Shown here: positions 46,927 to 56,715 of the stretch, piece after piece
How the letters are laid out: each line of letters starts with the position of its first letter
Numbering within the stretch: the first letter of the stretch is position 1
Position numbers and translations under genes: made by a program
Notes under the pieces: generated by a model
Database searches by the model: none
Seen by the model: the letters and a program-made list of their open reading frames with translations, nothing else
Told to the model about the DNA's origin: nothing
From: DASUAS01 sp963750045
Lineage (GTDB): Bacteria; Actinomycetota; Acidimicrobiia; IMCC26256; DASPTH01
Length of the DNA stretch: 64,000 nt
Direction of reading: 5' to 3'
NCBI GenBank assembly: GCA_963750045.1
Contig: CAVVPD010000003.1
Location: forward strand, 372,001 to 436,000

Positions 46927-48251
46927 TCACTCCGGAAGACATGGTCCTCGTCAGCATCGACGACCACACCATCGAACCCCCCGACATGTTCGAGCGCTTC
47001 GTGGAGGGCAAGTTCGTCGACGCCGCGCCCAAGATCGTCATCGACGACCGGACCGGCGACTGCTTCTGGGAGTACGCCGGAGCGCGCCTGCCGAACATCG
47101 GTCTCGGAGCGGTCGCCGGACGCCCCAACGACGAATGGGGCTTCGAGCCATCCCGTTTCGAGGACATGCGTCGCGGTTGCTTCGACGTACACGAGCGCGT
47201 TCACGACATGAACATCGCAGGCGTCCTCGCATCCCTCTGCTTTCCGTCGTTCCCCACGATCTCCGGAGCCCTGTTCACCTTTCGCGGTGAACCAGAGGTG
47301 TCGCAGGCGATGGTGCGCGCCTACAACCGCTGGCACCTCGAGGACTGGTGCGGCGCCTACCCCGACCGGTTCATCCCGCTCGGCATCCTCCCACTGTGGG
47401 ACGCCGACCTCGCCGCCGCGGAGGTTCGATGGCTCGCGTCGCAGGGATGCCGAGCCGTGACCATTCCCCAGCATGTCGGCAACTACGGCCAGCCAGCCTG
47501 GCAGGACCCGATATGGGACCCGCTGTGGCAGGCGTGCGTCGACGAGTCGACGATCGTCAACATCCACATCGGCACAGGTGGGGGCGTTCCGGTGCCCTCG
47601 GACCTCACGAGCTACCTCGCCTACAACGCGATCGTCGCCATCGACGCCGTGCGATTCACCGCCGACCTCCTGTTCTCTCGCGTGGTCACCGAGTTCACAG
47701 ACCTGAAGATCGCACTGTCGGAGGGCGGCATCGGGTGGATCCCGTTCGTGCTCGAGCGCTTCGAGGACACCTACTCGCGGCAGCGGGCGTGGACCGGCGA
47801 CGACCTCGGCGATGGCCTGAGCCCGACCGATGTGTTCCGCCGCAATTTCGTCGCGTGCTTCATCCGTGATCGCCGCGGGATCGAGATGCGGGACCAGATC
47901 GGAATCGACAACATCTGCTGGGAGATGGACTACCCGCACTCCGACAGCTCGTGGCCGGACGCGCCTGAGCAACTCGCGGCACAACTCGAAGGCTGTTCGG
48001 ACGACGAGGTCGAAGCGATCACCTGGCGCAACGCGGCTCGCGCGTTCCACTTCGACGGAGTCGAACGACTCGGCCGTGACGCCTGCACCGTGCGGGCGCT
48101 CCGCGCCGGGCTCGACGCGGTCGACCTGTCGGCTCCGAGAGTGGACGCCGGCCGCGCACCCAAGGCCGGTTCGAAGGCACTGACTTACGGCGACATGAAG
48201 ATCTCGATGGCGAGCATCCTCTCAGGAGGCACGTCGACGGCTGCCGAGTGA
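46920..48251 (+). CDS. Amidohydrolase-2 family metal-dependent hydrolase
   Basis: An intact protein of 443 residues. The start reads VSIDDHTIEPPDMFERF (Asp-Asp-His metal motif), and the late motif WEMDYPHSDSSWP has the catalytic Asp. VNIHIGTGGGVP supplies the barrel His. Members of this group hydrolyse or decarboxylate ring-derived intermediates. It overlaps the first gene of an acyl-CoA dehydrogenase pair by four bases, placing a hydrolytic step before beta-oxidation. Confidence 0.92.
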   Translation: MTITPEDMVLVSIDDHTIEPPDMFERFVEGKFVDAAPKIVIDDRTGDCFWEYAGARLPNIGLGAVAGRPNDEWGFEPSRFEDMRRGCFDVHERVHDMNIAGVLASLCFPSFPTISGALFTFRGEPEVSQAMVRAYNRWHLEDWCGAYPDRFIPLGILPLWDADLAAAEVRWLASQGCRAVTIPQHVGNYGQPAWQDPIWDPLWQACVDESTIVNIHIGTGGGVPVPSDLTSYLAYNAIVAIDAVRFTADLLFSRVVTEFTDLKIALSEGGIGWIPFVLERFEDTYSRQRAWTGDDLGDGLSPTDVFRRNFVACFIRDRRGIEMRDQIGIDNICWEMDYPHSDSSWPDAPEQLAAQLEGCSDDEVEAITWRNAARAFHFDGVERLGRDACTVRALRAGLDAVDLSAPRVDAGRAPKAGSKALTYGDMKISMASILSGGTSTAAE

Positions 48252-49471
48252 CCGCCGACGACGCCACCGCAGATCCAAACCCCGACGACTACGGCGTCCC
48301 ACTCACCCCCGACGACGTCGCGTTCCGCGACGAGGTCAGCTCGTTCCTCGAACGCGAACTCACGCCCGAGATCGTCGGCGCAGGCCGCCAGCGCGAGTCA
48401 CTACGGATCGAGCTGATCCGCGACTGGCAACGACGCCTGGACGAAGCGGGCCTGGCCGCGGTCAGTTGGCCCGCCGAACACGGCGGGCGGAGCGCGACCG
48501 TCGTGCAGCAACTCGTGTTCAACGCCGAGCTCGCGCGCCACCGCGCGCCGGACCCAGTGAACCGGAGCGCGATCAACCAGCTCGGCCCCACCATCATCCA
48601 GTGGGGCAACGACGCGCAGCGCGCCCACTACCTGCCCCGGATCCTGAGCGGCGACGACGTGTGGTGCCAGGGCTTCTCGGAACCCGACGCGGGGAGCGAC
48701 CTCGCGTCGCTGCGCACCCGCGCCGTCGTCGCCGACGACGAATTCGTCGTCACCGGCCAAAAGATCTGGACCTCCAAGGCCCAGTACGCAGACTGGATCT
48801 ACATCCTCGCCCGCACCGACCCCGACGCCCCCAAGCACGAGGGAATCAGCTTCCTGCTCGTCGACCTCCGAAGCCCGGGCATAGACGTGCGGCCGATTCG
48901 CCAGATCACCGGCGCCGCCGAGTTCAACGAGGTCTTCTTCGACGAAGTGCGCGTGCCGCGCGCCAACCTCGTCGGCCCGCTCCATGCAGGCTGGAAAGTC
49001 GCCAACTCGACGCTCGGTTACGAACGCGTCGGACAGAGCCGGACGCACCGGATCGAACGCCGGCTCGCCATCGTCGTGGGACTCGCAACGGATCGCCAGC
49101 CCGACGGCACGACCGCGATCGACGATCCGCTCACGCGCGATCGTCTCGTCCGCTTCGCCGCGCAGGTCGAGGCCCTGCGCCAGATCGCGGCACAGGCGAC
49201 GGCCGCTGGCGTGCGTGGCGTCGCGCCCGGCCCCGAGGCCTCCGTGGCGAAGCTGCTCACGTCAGAAGTCGACCAGGCCATGGCCGGCTTCGGCCTCGAC
49301 CTCGCGGGCCCAGCCGGCGTCCTCCAGCGCGGTTCACCGGGCGCGGCCAAGCAGGGAAACGTCGCGCTGAGCTACCTCCTCATGCGCGCGGCGACCCTGG
49401 GCGCGGGTACGTCCGAGATCCAGCGCAACGTCATCGGCGAGAAGCTCCTGGGACTACCGCGTGACCACTGA
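48248..49471 (+). CDS. Acyl-CoA dehydrogenase, larger subunit of a likely heteromeric pair
   Basis: An intact protein of 407 residues. WCQGFSEPDAGSDLASLRTR, VVTGQKIWTSKAQYADW and GAGTSEIQRNVIGEKLLGLP are strong signatures. Its stop overlaps the GTG of the smaller partner by eleven bases. In this pair the large subunit gene comes first, as it does not at 34805-36979. Confidence 0.93.
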   Translation: MTADDATADPNPDDYGVPLTPDDVAFRDEVSSFLERELTPEIVGAGRQRESLRIELIRDWQRRLDEAGLAAVSWPAEHGGRSATVVQQLVFNAELARHRAPDPVNRSAINQLGPTIIQWGNDAQRAHYLPRILSGDDVWCQGFSEPDAGSDLASLRTRAVVADDEFVVTGQKIWTSKAQYADWIYILARTDPDAPKHEGISFLLVDLRSPGIDVRPIRQITGAAEFNEVFFDEVRVPRANLVGPLHAGWKVANSTLGYERVGQSRTHRIERRLAIVVGLATDRQPDGTTAIDDPLTRDRLVRFAAQVEALRQIAAQATAAGVRGVAPGPEASVAKLLTSEVDQAMAGFGLDLAGPAGVLQRGSPGAAKQGNVALSYLLMRAATLGAGTSEIQRNVIGEKLLGLPRDH

Positions 49472-50522
49472 CGGCAACGCCTTCCTCGAACTGGCCCGGT
49501 CCGCCGAGCACCTGACCGAGCTGCGCGACGCGGTCGACGACCTCCTCGGCAAGGAGTGGTCCGCCGAGCGGTCGCGCGACCTGCTGGAAGCAGATGGACC
49601 GACGTGGGCGGTCGAGCTCTGGGAGCAGCTGTACGGACTGGGATGGGCGGAGCTGCTCGTCGACGGCACCGTCGCCGACTTCTGCGTGGTCGCCGAAGCC
49701 GTCGGCACGTCCACGGCACCGGTACCCCTCGTCACCACCGCGGTCGCGAACTGGGCGGGCGCGGCGACCGGCGACGATCACGCGATGACAGTCGCGGTCG
49801 CAGGCGCGTTCACAGCCACCATTGCGGGTGACGGCAACGTGGTGCTGAGCGGCGACCAAACCCTCGTGCCCTACGCCGATGTGGCCGAGCGGCTCCTGGT
49901 CCGAGCACGCGTCGATGCACAGGCTGACGTGATCGTCACGCTCGACACGAACTCGGAACACGTGGCACTCGAGTCGCTCCGACCCCTGGACGGGATGCCG
50001 TGCGCGTGGGTGGAGTTCCGGTCGGCGCACGTCTCGGCCGACGACATCGTGGCTTCCGGACCAGGAGCCTCGGCCCTTGCCCACGAGATCGAGTTGCGGC
50101 TCACGCTGGGTTGGACGGCCGAGCTCACGGGTGTCGCGGCCGCGGCCAATGCCATCGCAGTCGACTACGCACGCGAGCGGATCGCCTTCGATCGCCCCAT
50201 CGGCACCTTCCAGGCGATCAAGCATCGCCTGGTCGACCAACGCGCCGCCGTCGAGGTCAGCCGCGCCCTCATCGGTCGGGCCGCGCAGGCCCTCGACGCC
50301 AACGCCCCCGACCGCGCCGCGCTCGTCGCGCTCGCCGCGTTCTGGGCCGGCGACTCGCTCCGCGCCGTACCTGAAGGCGCGATCCAGGTGTTCGGAGGGA
50401 TCGGGTACACATGGGAGCACGTGGCGCACGTCTACCTTCGCCGCGCCGCGGTCCTGGTCGCACTCGTTGGTTCGCGTGCGACGCATCGAGACGTCGCTGC
50501 CGAGTGGCTGCGCCGGCGATGA
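49461..50522 (+). CDS. Acyl-CoA dehydrogenase, smaller subunit of a likely heteromeric pair
   Basis: An intact protein of 353 residues. DYARERIAFDRPIGTFQAIK and VFGGIGYTWEHVAHVYLRRA are the conserved parts; the N-terminal half is divergent. With the preceding gene it forms the third dehydrogenase pair of the window. A SnoaL-like gene starts at 50519, overlapping the stop by four bases. Confidence 0.88.
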   Translation: MTTDGNAFLELARSAEHLTELRDAVDDLLGKEWSAERSRDLLEADGPTWAVELWEQLYGLGWAELLVDGTVADFCVVAEAVGTSTAPVPLVTTAVANWAGAATGDDHAMTVAVAGAFTATIAGDGNVVLSGDQTLVPYADVAERLLVRARVDAQADVIVTLDTNSEHVALESLRPLDGMPCAWVEFRSAHVSADDIVASGPGASALAHEIELRLTLGWTAELTGVAAAANAIAVDYARERIAFDRPIGTFQAIKHRLVDQRAAVEVSRALIGRAAQALDANAPDRAALVALAAFWAGDSLRAVPEGAIQVFGGIGYTWEHVAHVYLRRAAVLVALVGSRATHRDVAAEWLRRR

Positions 50523-51009
50523 GCAGCCCGGCGCCCGACCGGCTCGCCGCGCTCGAGGGCGCGCGTCCAGACGCTCGAGGACGAGTTGGCGGTCACCCGG
50601 ACCATCGTCGCCTACGGATTCGCGGTCGACACCGGTGATGCAACGGCCACCGGCGCGCTCTTCACCGAAGACGCCGAGTTCGACGTCGACGGCGGATTCG
50701 TGATGCGGGGTCGGACCGAGGTGGAGGCGATGGTCCTCGACGAGCAGGGCCACCAACGTCTCCTCCCCGACTGCGCCCACACGATCGGTCCCGCCGTCGT
50801 GCGGGTCGATGGCGACCACGCAACGGCGGTCGGCTACTCGCGCATCTACCTCCACCGCGACGGCGATTTCGCGCTTCTTCCGCATCGGGTGCAACCGTTG
50901 GGAACTGCTTCGGACCGATGACGGATGGCAAATTGCCCAGCGCACGACACGGGTGCTCGGGAGCGCCGACGCGCAGCAGGTGCTGACCCGAGGACTGCCG
51001 CTCCGCTGA
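50519..51009 (+). CDS. SnoaL-like (NTF2-fold) protein (two frame breaks)
   Basis: About 164 residues with a short coiled start and an NTF2-type core: TRTIVAYGFAVDTGDATATG, LFTEDAEFDVDGGF, PDCAHTIGPAVV and NRWELLRTDDGWQIAQRTTR. Frame breaks at CGCGCG 50560-50565 and CGCG 50870-50873 are each repaired by one CG (GARVQTLEDELA; DFARFFRIGCNRW). It may isomerise or hydrate the product of the dehydrogenase pair. It is related by fold to the protein at 13129-13554. Confidence 0.8.
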
Positions 51010-51098
51010 GCACGTCGTCGCAGTACATTTGAGCATCTGTTGTTGACATGTCATGCCGTCTCGCGCCATGATCCAGCTCGTCGCGCACGGGGGGACTC
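51010..51098 (+). promoter_or_regulatory. Promoter region of the importer operon
   Basis: An AT-richer gap with TTGACA at 51043-51048, part of the perfect palindrome TGACATGTCA (51044-51053), and CATGAT 18 bases further on as a weak -10. GGGGGGACTC precedes ATG 51099. Confidence 0.5.
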
Positions 51099-52074
51099 AT
51101 GAACAAACTGATCGACATCGTCATCTCGGGTGCGGTGACGGGAGCGATCTACGGCCTGATGGCTGCCGGGCTGGTCCTCACCTACCAGACCGCCGGGATC
51201 TTCAACTTTGCCCACGGCGCCGTCGCATTTACCGTCGCGTACCTCTACTACGAGCTGCACGTGGGCCAGGGCATTCCGATCGTGTTCGCCTTGATCATCG
51301 CGGTGTTCATCTTCGCCCCCCTGCTCGGCCTACTCCTCGACCGCGTGCTGTTGCGTCGCCTCGCGCACGCGCCCGTGTATCGCGCGAATAGTGGGCACGA
51401 TCGGTCTCCTCGTCGCGCTCCCCAACCTCGCCAATTGGCTCGTCGAAGCGGTGGGCAACGGGCTCATAGGACTCGACCTGCCCACCAACAAGGCCGACCA
51501 GGGCAACATCCAGCCGCCCGGCATCGGACCATCACCGGCGAAGACCGTCCGCATCACCGACCACGTCGCACTGAGCACCGACCAGCTCGCCGTCCTGATC
51601 TGCGCGGTACTCGCCGCGATCGTGCTGTGGTTCGTGCTTCGCCGCACCCGCATCGGCCTCGAGATGCGCGCCGTCGTCGACCGCGACGAACTCGCACAGC
51701 TGCGTGGCGTCAACGCGGCACGAAGCTCGGCGGTCTCGTGGATCCTGACGATGATCCTGGCCGGTCTCGGCGGAGTGCTGATCGCACCGCTCTTCTCACT
51801 CGACGAGACCACGATCACGTTCATCGTGCTCGGATCGCTCGCGGCCGTCGCCCTCGCACGGCTCCATTCCATCCCGGTCGCGCTCGTCGGCGGCCTCCTG
51901 CTCGGCATCGTCGCCAACCTCGTGGCGGGTTACAGCAGTGAGGTCCTCCCCGATTTCCTGGCCAACCTGAGCGGCCTCCGCACGTCCGTTCCCTACGTCA
52001 TCACACTGTTGTTGCTCATGTTCTGGGTGGCGTCGCGCAGAGCGCGGCCGGCAAGCGGGCACCGCAGCCGATGA
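51099..52074 (+). CDS. livH: Branched-chain amino acid-type ABC importer permease, LivH-like (one frame break)
   Basis: An inner-membrane permease of about 325 residues. DIVISGAVTGAIYGLMAAGL, YQTAGIFNFAHGAVAF and EMRAVVDRDELAQLRGVN are LivH signatures; several hydrophobic helices are visible. The frame breaks at CGCGCG 51381-51386, and one CG gives VYRARIVGTIGLLVALPN. In actinobacterial catabolic clusters such importers often carry organic acids rather than amino acids. The next gene starts two bases after the TGA. No periplasmic-type binding protein gene is present. Confidence 0.87.
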
Positions 52075-52075
52075 C

Positions 52076-54068
52076 GTGCCGCGCCCCGACCATCGGGTCG
52101 GCCTCCCGGCCTGGCGCAGGCGCCTGCCGTGGACCATCGCCACGCTGGCCCTCGTGACGTTCTCGCTCGGTTGGATCAACGTGCCCGCGCTCCAGGCCGA
52201 CTCGTACGAACAGGGGCTGATCGTGCTCGGCCTGACGATGGGTCTGATCTTCCTGTCGTTCGTCGTCATCACGGGCATCGGCGGCCAGGTCAGCCTCGCC
52301 CAGGCCACGTTCGTGACCGCCGGCGGCCTCGCCGCAGGCTGGGCACTCAATTACGACTGGGGAATGAACCTCCCGCTGGTCGCGAACCACGGGCAGTTGA
52401 ACTTCCTGGTCGCGGCCTTGTTCGGGGCAATCGTCGGTGCGGGTACGGGCGCGCTCGTTGCGTTGCCCGTGCGCAGGCTCGCCGGTGTCAGCCTGGCGAT
52501 CGGCACGCTCGCGCTGGCGTTCGCGGCCGACGTCCTCGTGTTCGCGCAGGACGGCTTCAACAACCAGTCGAGCGGTTGGACGATCCGCACCCCCACGCTC
52601 GACTTGCCGCTCGTGAACTGGGTCAACGACCTCCTGCTGAAGGGCCACCAACCGTACGTCGACCTGTCGTTCGTCCAGGACCAGATCCTCGTGATGCTCG
52701 TGCTCTTCGGCATCGTCACCGCGATCCTCTACGCGGTCACTCGCTCGTCCTCCGGTCGCGCCGCGTACGCGGTCCGCAGCTCCGAAGTCGCAGCGGAGGC
52801 GTCGGGCATCAAGGCCGGGCGCACGAAAGTTCGATTCTTCGCGCTGTCCGGGGCGATCGCCGGGTTCGCAGGCGCGTTCCTCGGGATGCAGACCTTCATC
52901 TTCTCCGACAAGAGCGCGCCGCCCTACGTCACGCTCTTCTGGCTCTCGCTGGCGGTCACATTTGGGATTCGCCGCCCGGGAGGCGCGCTCCTCGCGGGCA
53001 TGGCATTGGCATGCTCTCCTGCGGTCTTTCACTGGCTGGCATCCGACATCCTCCCGCAGGGCTCGGTCTCCGACCTGGTCGGATCCACCTACTTCGTGCC
53101 GATCCTGGCCGGCCTCGGCGCGATCAACCTCGCTCAGGAGCCCGACGGCGTGCTCGCCCTCGTCGGGCAACAGCGCCTCGCCAAACGTCGCAAGAAGGAG
53201 CGCGCCGCCGCCATCGTCGCGGCCGAGTCCGACGTGCACCAGGGCGCAGTGCCCGAGCACGAGCTGGACCACGTCGCGGCACGCGTCGACGACGAAGCGG
53301 GGGCCACGCCAGCGACGACCATCACGACCACGGCCGGCGCCGACACGCTCGACGGCGCAGCACTGGCCCTCGACCGCGTCGTCGCCGGGTACGGCGACGT
53401 CGAGGTGCTGCACGGCGTGTCGCTCGGCATCGCGGCCGGCCAGATCGTCGCGCTGCTCGGGGCGAACGGCGCCGGAAAGTCGACGTTCTGCGCGGTCGCA
53501 AGTGGCCTGGTCGAGCCGTACACCGGGCGCGTTTTCGTCGACGGGGACGACGCCACGGAGTCACAGCCGTTCGAACGGGCGAAGCGGCTCGGTCTGCAGC
53601 TCGTCCCGGAGGCGCGAGGCATCTTCCCGGGCCTCAGCGTCGAAGACAACCTGAGCGTCCTCCTCGCGCGATCCTGCGCTCCGCGACGCGGCCTTCGAAC
53701 GCTTCCCGATCCTGCGTGAGCGACGGAAGCAGGCCGCAGGGCTGCTCTCGGGTGGCGAGCAGCAGATGCTGAGCCTCGCGCCGGCGCTGGTCGACCCGCC
53801 GCACGTGCTCATCGCCGACGAGCCGACGCTCGGCCTTGCCCCGCTCGCAGCCGACCTGGTGATGAAGGCGATCGTCGAGCTCCGTGACCGCGGCTGCGCC
53901 GTGCTCCTGGTGGAGGAGCACGCCCGGAACGCGCTCGAGGTGGCGGACGTCATCGCGTACATGGAGCTCGGCCGGATCGTGTGGTGCGGTCCTCGTGCGG
54001 AGGCCGATCTGAGTCTCCTCGCCGCGGCGTACCTCGGCGGCAGCGCCGCAACCGAGGTCTCCGGTTGA
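52076..54068 (+). CDS. Fused ABC importer permease-ATPase, LivM-LivF type (one frame break)
   Basis: A single frame encodes a LivM-like permease (about residues 1-370; GLTMGLIFLSFVVITGIGGQ, VSLAQATFVTAGG, RSSEVAAEASGIKAGRTKVR), an acidic Ala-rich linker (about 375-420) and a LivF-like ATPase. The ATPase has Walker A GANGAGKST, signature LLSGGEQQMLSLAPAL, Walker B HVLIADEPTLGLAP and the switch His in VEEHARN. The frame breaks in the CGCGCG at 53665-53670; one CG gives LLARDPALRDAAFERFP. Its partner ATPase, LivG-like, is 6.4 kb away at 60443. Confidence 0.88.
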
Positions 54069-54328
54069 CCGACCCCGCGACGGCCACAGCCTTCGACGCC
54101 GCGTTCGACGAGTTCCGCGAATTGCTGCGTGCCGACGGAGCCGACGTGACGGTGGAGTCACGTGAAGAGGGGAAGATTGTGCTCCAGCTCGTGCTGAAGA
54201 CTGCCGGCTGCGCAGACTGCGTCATGCCGCGCCCGCACCTCGAACGCGTCGCTCGCGATCTTCTCGAACACGCCGGTGCGAGCGTGCAATCGCCTACCGT
54301 CGTCGACCCCCGCGAAGCAGGCGACTGA
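54065..54328 (+). CDS. Small NifU-like CxxC protein
   Basis: About 87 residues starting with TTG at 54065, which overlaps the previous stop by four bases. FDEFRELLRADGADVTVESR, GKIVLQLVLKTAGCADCVMP and RDLLEHAGASVQ resemble the NifU C-terminal fold, whose CxxC pair can bind an iron-sulfur cluster. It could equally be a small metal- or redox-protein unrelated to cluster assembly. It is the last gene before a convergent ligase. Confidence 0.6.
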   Translation: MTDPATATAFDAAFDEFRELLRADGADVTVESREEGKIVLQLVLKTAGCADCVMPRPHLERVARDLLEHAGASVQSPTVVDPREAGD

Positions 54329-54336
54329 CCCCCGCT

Positions 54337-55947
54337 CTACGGCCCCATCAGCCGATCGCGCAGCAAGGCCTTGTCGACTTTGTCGGACGCGGTGTAGGGC
54401 ACGTCGCCGATGCCGAGGAACACCCACCGCTTTGGCACCTTGTACGCCGAGAGCACACCGCGGCACCGGGCGCGCAACTCCTCTTCAGTGAGCGTCGCGC
54501 CAGGCCGCAGCACCACGACTCCGCACACCACTTGTCCCATCGATTCATCGGGCAGTCCGAGCACGCTCGCTTCCTGCACCTCTGGCATGCCGAGCAGGAC
54601 GCCTTCCACCTCGATCGGCGATACGTTCGCACCCGCGGTCTTCACGAGATCACCGGTGCGGCCGACGAAGTAGAAGAAGCCGTCCTCGTCGATCCAGCCG
54701 GCGTCGGCGGTGTGATACCAGCCGTCGGCATCGAAGACCTCCGAGCGCTCGCGCCCGACGATGCCCCGCATGAGTCCGCGCCCGCGCACGCAGATCTCGC
54801 CCTCGACGCCGGCGGGCACCTCCTTCCCTTCGTCGTCGACGATCTTGTGCTCGAATCCCGGGACCTCGATGCCCAACGAACCGCGCTTCTCGGGCGGGAG
54901 TGGTTCGTCGGGCATCCACCATGTGTGCGAGGTCGCGGTCTCGGTCATCCCGAGCGGCTCGACCAGCAGGCCTGCGTCGGGGACGCGCACATGTGGCTCG
55001 AGCAGCGTCTGGTGGTATGGGCCTTTCAAGTTCGACAGGTTGGTCCACGCGAAGTCGGGATGTGACGCGAGCGAGCTGCCGACGTGGGGCCAACCCATGG
55101 TGACCGTCACACGCTCGCGTTCGAGGAGTCGCAGCGTCTCGGGTGGGTCGAACCGCAGCTCGCACACGGTGGTCGCCCCGGTGAGCATGGCGGCGAGGTA
55201 CCCGTAGACGTAGCCGCCGATCCAGAAGTAGGGCAGCGGCATGTACACGCGGTCACCGGGATGCCAGTCGTGGAGGCCGGCCATGAACCAGCCCTGTGAG
55301 AGCACCGAGGCCTGCGTGTGGATCACGCCCTTCGGCTGGGCGGTGCTGCCCGACGTGTAGATCACGATGTGGTCGTCACCCGGGCGCACCTGTGCCTCGG
55401 CCGACGCGACGATCTCGAGCGCGACGGGATCGGGGAGGTCCCACGCCCACGCCCGTTCGCTGCCCCCGAACACGTGGATGCGTCGGAGGTTCGGGAGCGT
55501 GGTCAGGTGCAGCACGGGACCGGTGGCCTCGGCGAGCCCCGGAACTGCCGCCTCCAACCGATCGACGTACTCGTTGGTAAGTAGGTGCTCGACGGTGAGC
55601 ACCAGTTCGATGTCGGCGTCGAGGAGGAGCCAGCCGAGCTCCTGCGCGACGAAGAACGTGTTCACCGGCACCGCGACCCCGCCGATGCGCGTGACTGCCA
55701 TGAGCGCGACGGACTGTGCCGGACCGTTCGGCCCGACGAGCGCGACACGCGTCCCTTTGCCGAACCCTTCGGCCAGCAGCGCGCCAGCGAGCCGGCGAGA
55801 GCGGTCCATCGCCTCGACGACGCGCACACGGTCGTCACCGAGGACGGACAGCTCCACGTCCGGGTAGGTCGCCTCGACCCAGTCGAGCATCGCCGGTGCT
55901 GTGGCTCGGAACGGCGGAGCCAGCGGTGCGATGGGGAGGTCGGTCAC
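54337..55947 (-). CDS. AMP-dependent acyl-CoA ligase
   Basis: An intact ANL ligase of 536 residues. ATP loop YTSGSTAQPKG, adenine region GMTETATSHTWW, hinge GWYHTADAGWIDEDGFFYFV and GRTGDLVKTAGANVSPIEVE, and C-terminal lysine region SDKVDKALL. It is clearly paralogous to the ligase at 15088-16749, sharing TSHTWW, EKRGSLG and PGFEHKIVD. The first residue of the hinge Asp motif is Ala (HTADAGW instead of HTGD). Its GTG overlaps the SDR stop upstream by four bases. Confidence 0.92.
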   Translation of the reverse strand: MTDLPIAPLAPPFRATAPAMLDWVEATYPDVELSVLGDDRVRVVEAMDRSRRLAGALLAEGFGKGTRVALVGPNGPAQSVALMAVTRIGGVAVPVNTFFVAQELGWLLLDADIELVLTVEHLLTNEYVDRLEAAVPGLAEATGPVLHLTTLPNLRRIHVFGGSERAWAWDLPDPVALEIVASAEAQVRPGDDHIVIYTSGSTAQPKGVIHTQASVLSQGWFMAGLHDWHPGDRVYMPLPYFWIGGYVYGYLAAMLTGATTVCELRFDPPETLRLLERERVTVTMGWPHVGSSLASHPDFAWTNLSNLKGPYHQTLLEPHVRVPDAGLLVEPLGMTETATSHTWWMPDEPLPPEKRGSLGIEVPGFEHKIVDDEGKEVPAGVEGEICVRGRGLMRGIVGRERSEVFDADGWYHTADAGWIDEDGFFYFVGRTGDLVKTAGANVSPIEVEGVLLGMPEVQEASVLGLPDESMGQVVCGVVVLRPGATLTEEELRARCRGVLSAYKVPKRWVFLGIGDVPYTASDKVDKALLRDRLMGP

Positions 55948-56711
55948 TGGTTGCCGAGGGGCTGGTCCAGGGCCTGACCGGCCGTCGCACCACCGTCGAC
56001 CGCCACCGCGGCGCCCGTCACGTAGGACGCATCGGGTGACAGCAGGAAGTCCATCACCGCGGCGACCTCCTCGGCCGTGCCGTAGCGCTTGAGCGCGGTG
56101 CGGTTGGCGTAGTGGCGGTACGCGGCGGGATTGCGGGTCTCGAAGCCGGCGCTGAGGCCGGTGTCGCGGATCGGACCCGGACACACCGCGTTGATGCGGA
56201 TCTGCTCGTGGCCAAGCTCGAGCGCCACGGTCTGGACCATGTTCACGAGGCCGGCCTTGGCGATCCCGTATGCAGAGCGCCCCACCTGACCCACGAGTCC
56301 GCCCATGGAAGAGGTCACGACGATGGCGCCGCCACCGCGGGCTCGCAAGGCGGGAACGACCGCGCGTACGCCGAGGACGACACCGCGCAGGTTCACGGCG
56401 AGGACGCGGTCGAAGCGATCCATCGGGAGGATGTCGATCATTCCGACGGTGTCGATTCCGGCGTTCAGCGCGGCGGCGTCGAGCCCACCGAAACGCTCGC
56501 TGGCGAGGGCGACCGCGGCCTCGTTGGCGGCTTCGTCGGTGATGTCGGCGGCGAAGGGTGCGATGAGGTCCGAGGGCCGGGTCCACTCGAGCTTCTCGTC
56601 GTCGAGATCGACTGCTACGACGGCCTCACCGCGTGCGGCGAGCCGTTCGGCGAGCGCACGGCCCATTCCCGATCCCGCACCGGTCACCAACGTGACGCGC
56701 GTCTTCGTCAT
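55944..56711 (-). CDS. Short-chain dehydrogenase/reductase
   Basis: An intact classical SDR of 255 residues. TGAGSGMGRALAERLAARGE, AALNAGIDTVGM (in place of NNAG), VTSSMGGLVG and AYGIAKAG are present. The ATG at 56711 has GGAGG nine bases upstream, inside the end of the thiolase gene. It probably oxidises a 3-hydroxyacyl-CoA before thiolytic or aldol cleavage by its neighbours. Confidence 0.9.
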   Translation of the reverse strand: MTKTRVTLVTGAGSGMGRALAERLAARGEAVVAVDLDDEKLEWTRPSDLIAPFAADITDEAANEAAVALASERFGGLDAAALNAGIDTVGMIDILPMDRFDRVLAVNLRGVVLGVRAVVPALRARGGGAIVVTSSMGGLVGQVGRSAYGIAKAGLVNMVQTVALELGHEQIRINAVCPGPIRDTGLSAGFETRNPAAYRHYANRTALKRYGTAEEVAAVMDFLLSPDASYVTGAAVAVDGGATAGQALDQPLGNQ

Positions 56712-56715
56712 CTCG

